DNA of 64,000 nucleotides from Halichondria panicea (GCF_963675165.1 NC_087385.1:3038501-3102500); one strand, 5' to 3'. Counted from the stretch's first letter, positions 39,873 to 50,269 are shown. Notes: generated by a model not told the origin, from the sequence alone. Translations and numbers: made by a program.

Positions 39873-41093
39873 ATGGCAGCAGGAATACTACCCTTTGCAC
39901 TCCCTGGAATTGTAGACTCTACCAGCAAAGTTGGGACTGGGATTGTGAGCAGCATAGACAACTGGGGACTAGACAGAGACAAGTTTGGCTTTGCTAGGTC
40001 GCAAGCTGCCTTGGACAGAGTGAGAGCCCAGCAAGAGTATCTGGGACAACTCAGAGCCAGTGGTCAGTCCGACTGGCAGAGTGCCCTCCAAAATGTTGCA
40101 AATTCGTCCAACCAGAACGCTCAGTTCAATGCCAATTCCAATGCCTTGGCTTTGGGTGACGTCCAGATGCAAGCTTACCTGAGGACCCTGCAAGCTCAAC
40201 TGGACTCCAGGAATTCTCAGGGTGCGACCAGAGACCTCAGGCAAACTGCTTCTGCCTCTAATTTTTTTTCAGAGCAAATCAAGGCCACTTCAGGTGCTCA
40301 AGGAGAAGCTCTGTTCACAGACAACTTGCAAAGATCCAGGGCACAGGCTGTGCAGGGATTGCAACAGTCCAGAGATGCATTTGATCAACTCTACAGTTTC
40401 AAGGAAGCAGACAAGACCTCTGAGTTGAAACTGGCAGGTCAACGCTACCGTTTCAACGAAAAAGACAAGACTGCCGAGTTGAAACTGGCAGACCAAGCCC
40501 TGAGGCTGGGAGAGAGCAACCTCAGTGCTGTGGCTTCAAAAAACAAGTTCACCTCTTTGATTTACAACAAATTGATTGGATCGCTGGGCTTGAAGGACTT
40601 GGCCGACCAGGACAGGAGTGCATCCAGCGAGGAGAGACACCCCACACCCAAGCACCACAAGGTCAAACCTTCTATAATGGCATCTGCAGGGGGACAACAC
40701 CAACCACACAACACTGTTCCTTCCAAAGTGGTACAGCCATCTGCTCGAGTCCAGTCGTCTGTCACTCCCTCCAAACATGTCCCACTGCCCTTGATCCGGC
40801 CATCTGTTCCAAAACCTCTATCCCCAAAACCTACTCCAAAACCTACTACAACACCTAATACAACACCTAACAGAAAACCTGTTAGAAAACCCAGAGTTAA
40901 CGTCTCAGCTATCCCAATCAACCCTTCCAGGCGCATCCCACACCCACAAGTCCCAATTACCTCAATTAATAAAAGACCTGCAGTACATGCAGCAGGCTCC
41001 TCTATGGCAAAAAAACCCAAGCCAATGCCACCACCGGCAAAAACTGGAATATGGTCTGGTGGAGTATACTACCCAAGTGCAGAAGAACTATAA
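39873..41093 (+). CDS. Hypothetical virion protein with amphipathic N-terminus
   Basis: 406 codons. Residues 1-25 (MAAGILPFALPGIVDS) are hydrophobic/amphipathic. Residues 45-235 are Gln/Ala/Asn-rich and strongly helical, with two related units (KEADKTSELKLAGQRYRF and EKDKTAELKLADQALRL). The C-terminal 150 residues are Pro/Lys-rich and disordered (KPLSPKPTPKPTTTPN). The shape, a lytic or membrane-active leader followed by a helical body and a basic tail, recalls minor internal capsid proteins such as adenovirus VI, but there is no sequence match. It is expressed from the divergent promoter with the SAP gene and ends 34 bp before the convergent stop. Confidence 0.55.
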   Translation: MAAGILPFALPGIVDSTSKVGTGIVSSIDNWGLDRDKFGFARSQAALDRVRAQQEYLGQLRASGQSDWQSALQNVANSSNQNAQFNANSNALALGDVQMQAYLRTLQAQLDSRNSQGATRDLRQTASASNFFSEQIKATSGAQGEALFTDNLQRSRAQAVQGLQQSRDAFDQLYSFKEADKTSELKLAGQRYRFNEKDKTAELKLADQALRLGESNLSAVASKNKFTSLIYNKLIGSLGLKDLADQDRSASSEERHPTPKHHKVKPSIMASAGGQHQPHNTVPSKVVQPSARVQSSVTPSKHVPLPLIRPSVPKPLSPKPTPKPTTTPNTTPNRKPVRKPRVNVSAIPINPSRRIPHPQVPITSINKRPAVHAAGSSMAKKPKPMPPPAKTGIWSGGVYYPSAEEL

Positions 41094-41127
41094 ACAATTA
41101 TTATTGTGAATTACATGTATAAAATTG

Positions 41128-42905
41128 TTACATCATTTTCACACTGATTTCTATGATGAATCCTCTTTTTTTCAAACAGTTTGACATGTCTGGGCCGTCT
41201 TTGTCCCACTCCAGTATTATTTGAAACTTGTCTGCTCTTGTGACAGTTTGGTTCACCCAGGTCTTGGCGGGGTTTGTGTTTGTAACAGAGTCCTCTGAGG
41301 CCAAATAACCAGTTGGTATGTCATAGCCACTTTGGAAACCCTCAGAGGGTTGTATTCTTTTTTGGTTGGTAGCATACCCACCAATGGAAACTGTCAGGTC
41401 ACTTTGTTCGTCGAATTCTGGGGTAATAATTGCACTCCTGCATATTAGCTGCTCTCTGAATTTTTGTGTTTCAGAGGCATGCTTTCCATATTTTTTGATA
41501 TATGTAAAAGCACTATTTTGGAGTGCTGTGCGGTTTCTAGTACCAATGTGGTATGCATCTTCAAATTCCTGATCATTTGGACCCACTCCAATGAGTATGT
41601 TCTGTGTGCCATGTTCGACATTTTGAGCCAGTTTAACAACTGCTGGTTTCATGGTTAAGTAGCTCAATGCATACTTTCTCTGAGTTGTGTCTACAAGTTC
41701 TTGAACGTCAGCAGATGTAACCGCTGTAGAAAACTCATGTTCGTGTTCGGGAACACCCTGAGCTGTTAGGTTGGCAACTAGACTTTTGGTGTATTTCCAC
41801 TCTGGACAACACAATCTGGTTGTGTATCTGTGCTTGCAAACCTGTTGTAATTGTTTAGCAACATTGGATATTCACCATCAAGTAGTGCAACACCTGCATC
41901 CACCATTCCAAAGGTAGGTATCCCATTGAAAGAGTGGAGGTGTTCTCGTGCATACACATCTATGCACTGGTCAACTTTGTTCCATTGGAACCTCAGTGGT
42001 TTTACATATTCTTTGTGCAAATGCAAGTCTCTCTCCCCTATACCACTGTAGTCTTTGACATAGTTTGTTGCACCCAACATTGTTTCGTCACTCAGAGGAG
42101 CATCATAGCCACTGTGATTGACAAAAACTTTTGTAACGCCTGCAGTTTTTCCAAAATCTAATCTTCTCTTTTTCACGGTCTTGCTTTTGTAATAACAACT
42201 GACAGGTAGCACTTCGAGAGACTTTGGAACACTTTGATTGAGATGGTCTTCCAGCTTCGACACAAAACCACTGAACTCGTTCACGTGCATATCAACTGTA
42301 CAAACATATGTTGCATTAGTAGGTATACCTACTTCTCCAGTAGTGTAAACAAACGGTGCTGCGGCTCTTGGATTTAACACTGTGCTGACTACATGTCCAC
42401 CCTTCACACTTTCGTTAAAACTAGAGTACCATGTTGGATTCGTTTTTATCCGCTCCAATTTGTTGCCTAATCTTGCATGGTAGTGACTGTTTTCGCTGAA
42501 TTCTTCAGTAGTTTGGGGGTCGTGTTGTCGCAGTTGATTGTAATTCCAATCAGACCGTTGATCTGTGTTGTATTGGAGGCTAGGATTAAAGGGACTTATT
42601 GGAATGTTGCTTTCAGCGCCAAAAGGCTGGAAACTCTTGTTGTACACTGTACCATCGCTGTGTATGGTGTCTGAATTGAACCATGTTGTGTTTCTGATGA
42701 TCTTCAGTGGCATTGTCTGCTCCTTGAACAACACTCTGGCAAAAGGTGTCTTGTACTGCATTACCTTCCATTTTATCCTTGCAGACTTGGAATGGTTTTC
42801 AAACTGAACGTAGTCGTAGATGGCCTTGTTGCCAGACAGTCTGAAGGGTGTGTCGTGCTTGAGTATGATTTGGAACTCGCTCTCGTTGTCAGGTGTCTTG
42901 TCCAT
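41128..42905 (-). pseudogene. Probable structural (minor capsid/penton-like?) gene, one frameshift
   Basis: The ATG at 42905 opens 375 codons ending at 41778. The frame at 41814-41128 continues without its own start for about 228 codons. The two overlap at 41778-41814 in a -1 relation, so one base appears to be missing there. Together about 590 codons. The predicted content is beta-rich with many aromatic residues (DYVQFENHSKSARIKWKV, YDVYAREH-type segments) and a KKRRLDF basic patch. It lies between helicase and minor virion genes. A capsid role is inferred from size, composition and position only; no family was recognised. Confidence 0.45.
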
Positions 42906-43028
42906 GCTTCAAAATGTTTGCCAGGCACTGTTGGGTGTTGCGTTGTTATTGAAAATTTGCAATATTTTAAATATATATTTTTTGTTATATAAATTTTAAA
43001 TATCAAGAATTGTTATAACAAATCTATA
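42906..43028. promoter_or_regulatory. Divergent promoter region, 42905 gene / helicase
   Basis: 123 bp between two start codons, very AT-rich, with TTTAAATATATATTTTTTG and TATATAAATTTTAAATA. Suitable TATA boxes face both ways. Confidence 0.5.
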
Positions 43029-45347
43029 ATGGATTGCGACCAACTCGAAGTCTACGACTATGTCAAGAAACATCTTGAAGACAAGAAGCTTTTCAACATT
43101 GTGGTGGTGGGTCCTGGCGGAACTGGGAAAAGTTTCCTGCTCAACGAAATCACCAAGCTCCTGGAAACCAAGAACCACTCCTACCAAAAATGTGCTCCCA
43201 CTGGAGTGGCTGCTCAGTTGATTGGAGGCAAGACTGTCCATGGCCTCTTCAAGCTCCACCACGACAAGTGTGTGGCAAACTACATAGACCTGCAGAGCCA
43301 AATAAATTGCATTATTTGTGACGAAGCCTTCATGCTGGGGGTGGACATATACGACATGATCAGACAGAAAATGCACAGAGACATTTACAAGACCGACCCT
43401 CCTGCAAACTTGGATTTCATTGGCTTTGTCCCCAACACCAGCCACATTTTCATGGGAGACCCGCTCCAGCTTGCCCCTGTCAAGGCTGACTGCATGTGGT
43501 CACTGAAAGTGGTTGACAAAATGGCTCACCTCTGGTCAGGCAAAACAAAGTATGCCATGCTCAGAACCAACCACAGGAGTTTGAACGATGGCATCCTCAC
43601 CAGCATGCTCATGATAATGAGACAGAGTGCTGTGATTCAACCGGTTTTTTCCCAATTGCTGCAAGAGCACTGTCAAGTAGAGAACATAGATGTCAAGTAC
43701 AGCTTGAAGAAAACCAAACACAACTACATCTGCTTTGCAAAGAACACTGCTTCAGACATCAACCAGACTCTGCTGGATGTCCAATCGAGCAAGACCAACC
43801 CAGTGCTGCTCTTGAAGCCCAAACAAGTGAAGCTAAAGTTGTCCATGTGGTCTTATGCTGTTTCAGAACAAGACATGCCCACAGATTTCAAATTTGTGAT
43901 TGGATCCAGAGTGGTCCTGAAAAGAAACCTGGACGTGGAAAGTGGCATTGTGAATGGTTTGCAGGGCTATGTCCAGTCTGTTACCAAAGGCAACAAGTTG
44001 GAAGGCACCGAGACCTACATAACTGTGAACTTTGACAACGGCAGAGTGTATCCTGTTCCCAGACAAGAGTATGTCCAACAAGGTACCAACATGAAGTCCA
44101 AAGGCCTGGTGGACATGGTCACTCAGTTTCCTTTGATGCTGTCCTATGCTCTGAACATCCACAGACTGCAAGGCACCACTCTGGAAACTTGCACCGTACT
44201 GCTCAGAGACATTTGCTGGACATCCAACTCTCTCTATGTTGCACTGAGCAGGTGTGTCAGCTGTGCTGGAATCACCCTCAAATATGACACAAGGACCAAC
44301 ACAGTTGCCACCATCATTGATGGGAGGACTGCCTTCAGCAAGGACAGCATAAACACTAACGAAGTCATCATCAAACTGTGCTCTGAGGAAGCAGCAATGG
44401 CACAGGAAATGCTGGAAAGCTACCAAAAGCAGAGAACCATTGACAAAATGTGGAAAACTCTGCCCAAAGACAAAGAAGACACACAGTTCAGGATGGACCA
44501 CTCCAATGGAGAAGCAAGAGCTGTGGGCAGTGCTGTTCCCTTCCTGGACACAGACACCCTAGGAGCGACTGGAGTTTGGAAAGAAGAGGAACCAGTAGCC
44601 AAAAAGCCAAAAACTGAATGCGAACCCTTCTGCCTCTGCAAAACTTGTGTTTTAAAACAAGAGCTTAAAATGCCAGACATTCAGCCATCTTTTGGGAGAT
44701 ACGAGTACGTTCCACAGACTATGCCATTTGAAGAGGACCCACAGCCTCCACCAGCCAGCAACTTTTTTACAAAGTACGAGGAATACATGAACGAAATCAA
44801 CCAACTGTGTCAAGCAAGAGAATCTGCACAAGCCAAAATTATAGAAAATTATGCTGACTTACACAAGATGCACCAAGAGGCACTGAAACCACTCACACTC
44901 TGCCCCAGAGACGATTTGACCATGCATTCTACCCAAGAACACCACTTGGTGCTTGGATACTACAGTGCAAAAGACAAGACTTGTCTGCCTACTTTGGGCC
45001 TGTCACACAAGTTGATTCAAACTCAAAACAGAGTCATGGGAGACAAAATGAAAAGCTCCAATCAAGACTTGACTGTCTTCTACAAGTGCACAGTTTTTAA
45101 CTTTGCCTACCCATTTGCCTACCCAGTGAACTTTCTCACCATTACAAATGCTTCGACATTCCTGACTATCAGGATGCTCGGTTGCCAAGCAACCCAATGG
45201 GAATTCTTATTAGAGACCTCTGATGGAAAAGACCTGAACAAAATGATTATAATCAGGAGGAGGCACGTCGAGGAAGAACTCATAGTACACTTTAAAAACT
45301 CACATTTTATGTACATACACCAATCTAATATGTTAGTTTTATGTTAG
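43029..45347 (+). CDS. Pif1-like SF1 DNA helicase
   Basis: 772 codons. Motifs are clear: Walker A GPGGTGKS (28-35), a TGVAAQLIGGKTVHGLF segment (58-74) typical of Pif1, Walker B CDEA (97-100), GDPLQLAP (143-150), TNHR (180-183), IGSRVVLKRNL..GIVNGLQG (291-313), IHRLQG (377-382) and YVALSR (403-408). The helicase core ends near 430. Residues 450-772 are an extra region with a CLCKTC pair and unknown fold. It would unwind DNA during replication of the element. It starts from the AT-rich divergent promoter, and its 3' end overlaps the convergent gene by 9 bp. An in-frame 12-bp tandem duplication (FAYP twice) lies at 45102-45125. Confidence 0.92.
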   Translation: MDCDQLEVYDYVKKHLEDKKLFNIVVVGPGGTGKSFLLNEITKLLETKNHSYQKCAPTGVAAQLIGGKTVHGLFKLHHDKCVANYIDLQSQINCIICDEAFMLGVDIYDMIRQKMHRDIYKTDPPANLDFIGFVPNTSHIFMGDPLQLAPVKADCMWSLKVVDKMAHLWSGKTKYAMLRTNHRSLNDGILTSMLMIMRQSAVIQPVFSQLLQEHCQVENIDVKYSLKKTKHNYICFAKNTASDINQTLLDVQSSKTNPVLLLKPKQVKLKLSMWSYAVSEQDMPTDFKFVIGSRVVLKRNLDVESGIVNGLQGYVQSVTKGNKLEGTETYITVNFDNGRVYPVPRQEYVQQGTNMKSKGLVDMVTQFPLMLSYALNIHRLQGTTLETCTVLLRDICWTSNSLYVALSRCVSCAGITLKYDTRTNTVATIIDGRTAFSKDSINTNEVIIKLCSEEAAMAQEMLESYQKQRTIDKMWKTLPKDKEDTQFRMDHSNGEARAVGSAVPFLDTDTLGATGVWKEEEPVAKKPKTECEPFCLCKTCVLKQELKMPDIQPSFGRYEYVPQTMPFEEDPQPPPASNFFTKYEEYMNEINQLCQARESAQAKIIENYADLHKMHQEALKPLTLCPRDDLTMHSTQEHHLVLGYYSAKDKTCLPTLGLSHKLIQTQNRVMGDKMKSSNQDLTVFYKCTVFNFAYPFAYPVNFLTITNASTFLTIRMLGCQATQWEFLLETSDGKDLNKMIIIRRRHVEEELIVHFKNSHFMYIHQSNMLVLC

Positions 45348-47023
45348 AGCTAAGCTACCAATGTCAAATATTTTTGGTTCAGTGTTTATGTTGTCATAAG
45401 TCCACTTGCCAATTTCCATTTTTACAGCTGTTGGATGTCCAACGCCTGTGGGAGGGGGTATGTTTGCAATGTCTGGTCCGCCAGTACTGTAACGCGCATT
45501 ACTTCCATGAATGACTTTGTTGCTAAGTCGATATGCACCATCGTCGGCTTTCAATGTGCAAGAAAATCTGAAGTCAATGTAATACACATTTTGGGTTGTT
45601 GATTTTGCATTTTCTCCCCAGCGAGCTGCCAGAATGGTCAGACTGTAACTTGCTGACTTGAATCCAAAAGGAAGCCTCAGTCCCTCATAAAAAAAATTGT
45701 CTATGTTGTCCACATCCAGATCTTTGGTTTCAACCAAGACAATGTCTTCCCACTGGGCTTTTCTCCTGGTCCAAGCATCAGACAAAACATCGTTGCACTT
45801 CTGCTGCAAACCGGCTGCAGTGTCGTAGTCAAATCTCAAGAATATTCCATACAACTTTGCATTGTGTGTTGGGTCTTTCGAGCCAAACAGGAGTCTTGCC
45901 GTTTTGAGGGGGCTGACAGTACCTCTAGACACTTTGCAGTAAATGAAGGAACCCTTGTCCCTGTTGTTTGAATCCAAGTAGTGCCCACCTACATTTCTGG
46001 GTCCAGAAGTGTTGGTAGTAGGCTCAGGCGTGGGTACAGGTGTGGGTGCAGGTGTGGATGCAGGTGCACCATCAGTAGCTGTACCTGCAGGTGGTGTAGG
46101 TGCAGTGTTAGTGCTTGCGGTGCAGAACCATCGTACCTTGACAGAGTGACATCACCAGCCTGCACAGGTCTCTCCAGAGTGACTTGAGTGTGTGTCTCTG
46201 GTCTGAACTGCAGTGTGGGGTAAGCTGCTTCTGGAGCAGAGGCTGCTTGCTTGTTGAACCTGTTGAGAGCAGTGCTGTAGTCTGGTGCATTGCTTTGCCA
46301 AGGATTTCTCCAACCTTGTGTCTGCGACTGGCTGGCCACAGCCATCATTTGTTTCATGTTCATTCCAGGGGTGGTGTGTCTTGTGGTTGTGTGGGGCAAG
46401 TCTGTGGGATCCTCCATGTGTGTGGAAGTTGGACCATCAGTGTAGGCCTGCCTGTGAAACTTGGTGCCTGTTATAGAGGCATTCTCTGGATCATATCCCA
46501 CTCTCTTTATGTTTCTGCGTGTGGCACTGTGGTGTACGTTGGTGTCTTGGACATCTTCGAATCTCTCGCTCTTTGCATTCCAAACCCTCCTTGCTTTCCT
46601 GGTTGTGAGTCCAGCGTATGGGTTGCTTCTAATCTGTCTGTTCTGCCTGTCTCTTGCCTGTTGGAGTTGGTTCAAAACGTTGCTCCTAACAACACCGTGA
46701 TCTAACACTTGTTGGTTTTGCTGAACAGCTGCAATCACTGTGGGGTAGAGCACCCCTGTTCTGAGAACGCTGTTGTTTGTGGCAACGTTTGCATTCTGAA
46801 GGGCACTGAACTTGGATATTTGCTGAGCTCTCTGGGAGTCCACTTGGTCTCCAAGAACAAGCTGAAGGTCTGAAAACGTGGAGTAGGTGTCGCTGCTGAG
46901 CTTGTCTGAGGTTGAAATTCCACCAGACTGAAACCTTGCCTTGTCTTTTTCGTTCTCGCTTATTTTTTCTCTCTGGTCTCCAGTGAGAGTGGTCTGGTCT
47001 GTGGCTGTGGCTGTGTCTGTCAT
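45339..47023 (-). pseudogene. Probable virion protein with Pro/Thr linker, split by a frameshift
   Basis: The ATG at 47023 opens 344 codons (to 45989). The last 30 codons of that frame are unlike the rest (His/Leu-rich). The neighbouring frame there encodes a Pro/Thr/Ala linker (TPAPTPVPTPEPTTNTSG) that runs without a stop into the ORF ending at 45339, which itself lacks an ATG. A one-base loss around 46105-46130 explains both. The whole would be about 560 codons: a helical, Gln/Arg-rich N-terminal part, a PT linker, and a C-terminal beta-rich domain of about 210 residues (FIYCKVSRGTV, YYIDFRFSC). The linker-plus-domain form recalls spike or fibre-like proteins; this is inference. Starts in a 4-bp ATGA overlap with the preceding gene. 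Confidence 0.6.
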
Positions 47024-47610
47024 TTTGGAACCATGGTATTTGTGCTGGGGTCCACTTCAAAGGGTGTGCTTGGCACAGAGTTTTTGGGTATTCCTTTGGG
47101 TGGAGTGGCTCTGTCTGCCAGGAATTTACCAGTTGCCAAATTGGTGTACTTGTTGGCTCTGATCACTCTGATCACAGACTCTCTGAGTTCTTGTGGAGGA
47201 ATGGATGCAGTGTACTGAGACTTGATGGGGTGGCCCCTTGTGGAGTTGTTTTGATAAGCACCACCTATTCTAGAGTTGACAATGTTCTGTACAATCTTGT
47301 TGTTGCCAGTGTCTAGTATTTGAGTGTATGCTGGGATTGTGTGTGACTCTTTGAACAGTTTTGCACCGTCTGCCAGGGTCTTGTGTCTCTTCTTTCCCAG
47401 TATCCTCAAATGTGCAGCTTGCCTGGTCGGGAGGTGATGTGGTCCACCTGGAATTTGGCCCTTGTACTTGTAGTCAAAACTCCTCAGGTCTTTTGGAGAC
47501 TCGAAAATGTGCTCTGAAGCTTGGGTCTTGTAGTAACCTTGGTGCCTTTTTCTAGTCAAATGTTTTGCTCTAGGATCTGTGGATCCAATGGGCTTGGCTA
47601 GTATTGACAT
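47020..47610 (-). CDS. Hypothetical basic viral protein
   Basis: 196 codons from ATG 47610. Rich in Lys/Arg/His in the first half (HLTRKRHQGYYKT), with an IPAYTQILDTGNNKIVQNIV segment in the middle. No known domain. Its stop overlaps the next start as ATGA, so the two are probably on one transcript with coupled re-initiation. A TATA-like ATATAATTTAAAC lies about 30 bp upstream on the minus strand. Possibly a core or capsid-associated protein. Confidence 0.6.
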   Translation of the reverse strand: MSILAKPIGSTDPRAKHLTRKRHQGYYKTQASEHIFESPKDLRSFDYKYKGQIPGGPHHLPTRQAAHLRILGKKRHKTLADGAKLFKESHTIPAYTQILDTGNNKIVQNIVNSRIGGAYQNNSTRGHPIKSQYTASIPPQELRESVIRVIRANKYTNLATGKFLADRATPPKGIPKNSVPSTPFEVDPSTNTMVPK

Positions 47611-47680
47611 TGTACAATCAAATGAGACAGCACTCAGTGTTTAAATTATATGTAAAAGCATGCAATGTATCTTTAAAATG

Positions 47681-48307
47681 TCAGAGTAGAGTTCTCATCA
47701 TTTGTTCTTTTTGGAAGGGACCGTCTGCATCAAATGCTATACTTGCAATCTTGTACCGCTTCCTGTCCTCCTCTGGTGTTGGGTTTACTTGCAGGGTGTT
47801 GTGAGAGGTCATGGTTATGCCTCCTGCCACCTCCTTTCCTTTCATGAGAGACAACACTCTCTTGGATGCAGTGGTCCTGGTCAGAAAGTTGCTGTTGGTT
47901 CCAAGATTCCTGAGAGCAGGATGGGCCTTGTTCACATCATACAACCTGTTGGGCATCTGTGGTTTGTGTGCACCAAGGGCACTGCTGAGCACAGGCTTCC
48001 TGTGGTTGTGAGACTCAAACTTTCTCCTGTGAAACCTGTCCTCCTTGGAGTGGAAGGGTTCCCTCTTGGGTCTAGGCTTGTTGTTGAAACTGATGGGAAC
48101 TCTCATGCCTGTCTCTCTCTGTTGAGTCAGCCTGTCTACATGGTCAACAAGCTCCTTCTCGCTCATCTCTGTGTGTTTTGCTCCACTGGTGGTGTTGCCA
48201 GCACCTCCCATCTGGACTATCCTCTGCATTCTTTTGGAGGCAGCGGCCCTCCTGGGTTGCAGCATGTCATGTACGAACCTGTTTTGCAACAAGGTGATTT
48301 GAGCCAT
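47681..48307 (-). CDS. Hypothetical basic viral protein
   Basis: 208 codons from ATG 48307. Strongly basic (KMQRIVQMGG-type helix near the N-terminus; FNNKPRPKREPFHSKEDRF; KFESHNHRKP). No recognised domain. TATA-like TTTTTATATTTTC lies about 25-35 bp upstream on the minus strand. By charge it could be a DNA-condensing core protein, but nothing specific supports this. Confidence 0.6.
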   Translation of the reverse strand: MAQITLLQNRFVHDMLQPRRAAASKRMQRIVQMGGAGNTTSGAKHTEMSEKELVDHVDRLTQQRETGMRVPISFNNKPRPKREPFHSKEDRFHRRKFESHNHRKPVLSSALGAHKPQMPNRLYDVNKAHPALRNLGTNSNFLTRTTASKRVLSLMKGKEVAGGITMTSHNTLQVNPTPEEDRKRYKIASIAFDADGPFQKEQMMRTLL

Positions 48308-48345
48308 TGTGACTTTGTGTACAAATGAAAATATAAAAACTGCAG

Positions 48346-48687
48346 TCAGTTTAATACCCCTCCTAAAATAAGTTTCTGTCTAAATTGTTCTTGCAAAGAA
48401 CCGGGGTTGGTCTGCCCACTTGCAACTTTGTGTTTGTTGGCATTGTTAACATTGAGCATTCCCACAACCAGGTCCAACTGCTGCTTCTCCATGTCCTTGC
48501 TGTTTACATCAACTTTTTTAATACCCCCGAGCTCCATGGTAGTAGCCGTGTGTTTTTTTTGAGCTTTTGTTGCCACGTGTGCAGTCCCTGGAGGTATGTG
48601 TTTCTTGACAATCCTGCTGTCCCTTGACTGCTGAGTGAGCTGACTCACATCAAACCTTTCCTTCTGAACTCTAAAAGCTTGCTGCAT
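48346..48687 (-). CDS. Small hypothetical viral protein
   Basis: 113 codons from the ATG at 48687. The frame is open further upstream to 48756, but that part covers the AT-rich promoter, and an acceptor-like sequence (ccacaaacag) precedes the chosen start, so the shorter form is preferred. It is Lys/Gln-rich with KDMEKQQLDLVVGMLNVNN near the middle. No recognised domain. It ends 39 bp before the next start on the same strand. Confidence 0.5.
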   Translation of the reverse strand: MQQAFRVQKERFDVSQLTQQSRDSRIVKKHIPPGTAHVATKAQKKHTATTMELGGIKKVDVNSKDMEKQQLDLVVGMLNVNNANKHKVASGQTNPGSLQEQFRQKLILGGVLN

Positions 48688-48792
48688 CTTTGCATCCTGT
48701 TTGTGGTAAAATAGTTGACAAATATTTAAGATATATTTTTTTGCATGTAAATACATTTGGTTTGTCAGATAAAAGTATTAACAGTTGTCCTG
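48688..48792. promoter_or_regulatory. Divergent promoter region, 48687 gene / 48793 gene
   Basis: 105 bp holding AAATATTTAAGATATATTTTTTTG. TATA-like boxes can be read in both directions. Confidence 0.45.
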
Positions 48793-49857
48793 ATGTCTAG
48801 TGCAACTGAGCAATCTAGTGACTCTGACTCTCCCGGATCTATTGCAGAGTTTCTCACAGGTTCAAGTTCTGAGTCCGAAGGATCTTATTCAGACTCTGAA
48901 CAAGAAAGTGTTTCCTCTAGTGTTATCGAGTCTGCAGCCTCGCAAGAAGATTACATGTCTGATCCAGTAGAGCCACTGCTGTTAGAGTCTGATGCAGAGG
49001 AACCAGTTGTTCCCGAGCCAGCAAAAAAGCCTGCCACCAAAAAAAAAAGCAGCAGTAAAAAGAGGCCCCTGGAAAAGCCTGAGAAGCCTGACAAGCCTGC
49101 CAAAGCTGCTAAAGCTGCTAAAGCTACCAAAGCTAGACCAAAAGGACCTACAAAAAAAAAGCCAAAGAAAACTGTTGCCATAGCATCAGACTCCTCTGAA
49201 GGCAGTGATGCAGACGTTGATTCAGAGTTTGAAGAAGAGGCAGAGCAAAAAGCCGAGCAAGCAATCAGAGATCAAATGAGAGAAAAAGCTCTGGAAGCAT
49301 TCAAGTTGAAGTATGCAGACAGGCTCCAGCATGGCAGGCATGTCTACCAAAGAGTCATGACAAAAATCAGCACAGTGTTTGTAGAGCAGTTCAAGTGGAA
49401 GCTCTTTGGTGGGAGACAAGTCGGTGGTGCTATCAATGTGTCCACTGAGCTGAAGTTTGTCTGTGACAGAGACATTGTGAAGGAGCTGGCCGAGCCCACA
49501 GACAAAAGGACATACCTAGCTACCTACGACAAGACCAAGGAAGGAGATGACATAGAATGGCCAAAGTTTGGGGACCTGTTAGATGCCATTGTTTATTGGA
49601 AAGCATTCATGGCCAGAGAAAAATCATGCACGTTCCCAGAAGTGTATGTGCAAGTGAGAATGTCAATAAAAACCATATACACTCACTTCGAAGCTGACTT
49701 TCTCCATGACAAGACAATGGTCTCTGGAGTTCAGTTCAGCCAAAACAAAACTGTTCTAAAGAAACCCAACGTTGTTGCTTCTGGATCTAACGACAAGCAG
49801 ACACAAGACCTCCTGGCAGAAATAACAAGACTCAAGGCTCTTGCCAATATTAAATAG
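48793..49857 (+). CDS. Acidic-basic hypothetical viral protein
   Basis: 354 codons from ATG 48793 (the TTG at 48757 extends the frame but is unlikely to be used). Residues 1-75 are Ser/Asp/Glu-rich. Residues 85-140 are Lys/Pro/Ala-rich repeats (EKPEKPDKPAKAAKAAKATK), a likely nuclear-localisation and DNA-contact region. A second acidic patch follows. Residues 170-340 look globular (VYQRVMTKISTVFVEQFKWK, IVYWKAFMAREKSCTFPEVY). No known family. Possibly a regulatory or DNA-packaging protein. Confidence 0.6.
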   Translation: MSSATEQSSDSDSPGSIAEFLTGSSSESEGSYSDSEQESVSSSVIESAASQEDYMSDPVEPLLLESDAEEPVVPEPAKKPATKKKSSSKKRPLEKPEKPDKPAKAAKAAKATKARPKGPTKKKPKKTVAIASDSSEGSDADVDSEFEEEAEQKAEQAIRDQMREKALEAFKLKYADRLQHGRHVYQRVMTKISTVFVEQFKWKLFGGRQVGGAINVSTELKFVCDRDIVKELAEPTDKRTYLATYDKTKEGDDIEWPKFGDLLDAIVYWKAFMAREKSCTFPEVYVQVRMSIKTIYTHFEADFLHDKTMVSGVQFSQNKTVLKKPNVVASGSNDKQTQDLLAEITRLKALANIK

Positions 49858-49936
49858 CAAACTCTTTAAATATATTATATTTCATATATATAGCTTGTCT
49901 TGGTTCTGAAAAAACATTTGTTTAAATGTAGTTAAT
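49858..49936 (+). promoter_or_regulatory. AT-rich promoter before membrane protein gene
   Basis: 79 bp with TTTAAATATATTATATTTC and CATATATATAGC ahead of the ATG at 49937. Confidence 0.4.
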
Positions 49937-50269
49937 ATGAGTAAGGCTTACACAGTCGAGATAGAGCAATATGGAGCCACTAGTCCCCCATCAGCACCAC
50001 TGCCCTCTTACAACAATTACCCTACAGTGGTCCAACCCGACTACACGGGACAGACAGTTACCAGCACAGGTACCAACTCTTACCTGACCAAGTCCAGCAC
50101 TGTCATGGCTAAAATCACCAAGGCCAAAAAAAAGCAGAAAAGATACATCAAGACTGTGAACACAATTGCTACCATTCTGTACTGTGTGGCAGCCCTGTTG
50201 GTGATCCTTCAAGTGACAGACAGTGGCCTGTCTCTCAGGTTTTCCTCAGTGTTGAAAGACACTTACTGA
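49937..50269 (+). CDS. Small membrane protein
   Basis: 110 codons. Residues 1-55 are Tyr/Pro/Ser/Thr-rich (PPSAPLPSYNNYPTVVQPDY), followed by a Lys-rich stretch (AKITKAKKKQKRYIK) and one transmembrane segment at about 75-93 (TIATILYCVAALLVILQV), with a short tail. The topology suggests a single-pass protein with a cytoplasmic or particle-facing proline-rich domain. PPSAPLPSY resembles late-domain-like proline motifs only loosely. It is followed 16 bp later by a second membrane protein. Confidence 0.6.
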   Translation: MSKAYTVEIEQYGATSPPSAPLPSYNNYPTVVQPDYTGQTVTSTGTNSYLTKSSTVMAKITKAKKKQKRYIKTVNTIATILYCVAALLVILQVTDSGLSLRFSSVLKDTY

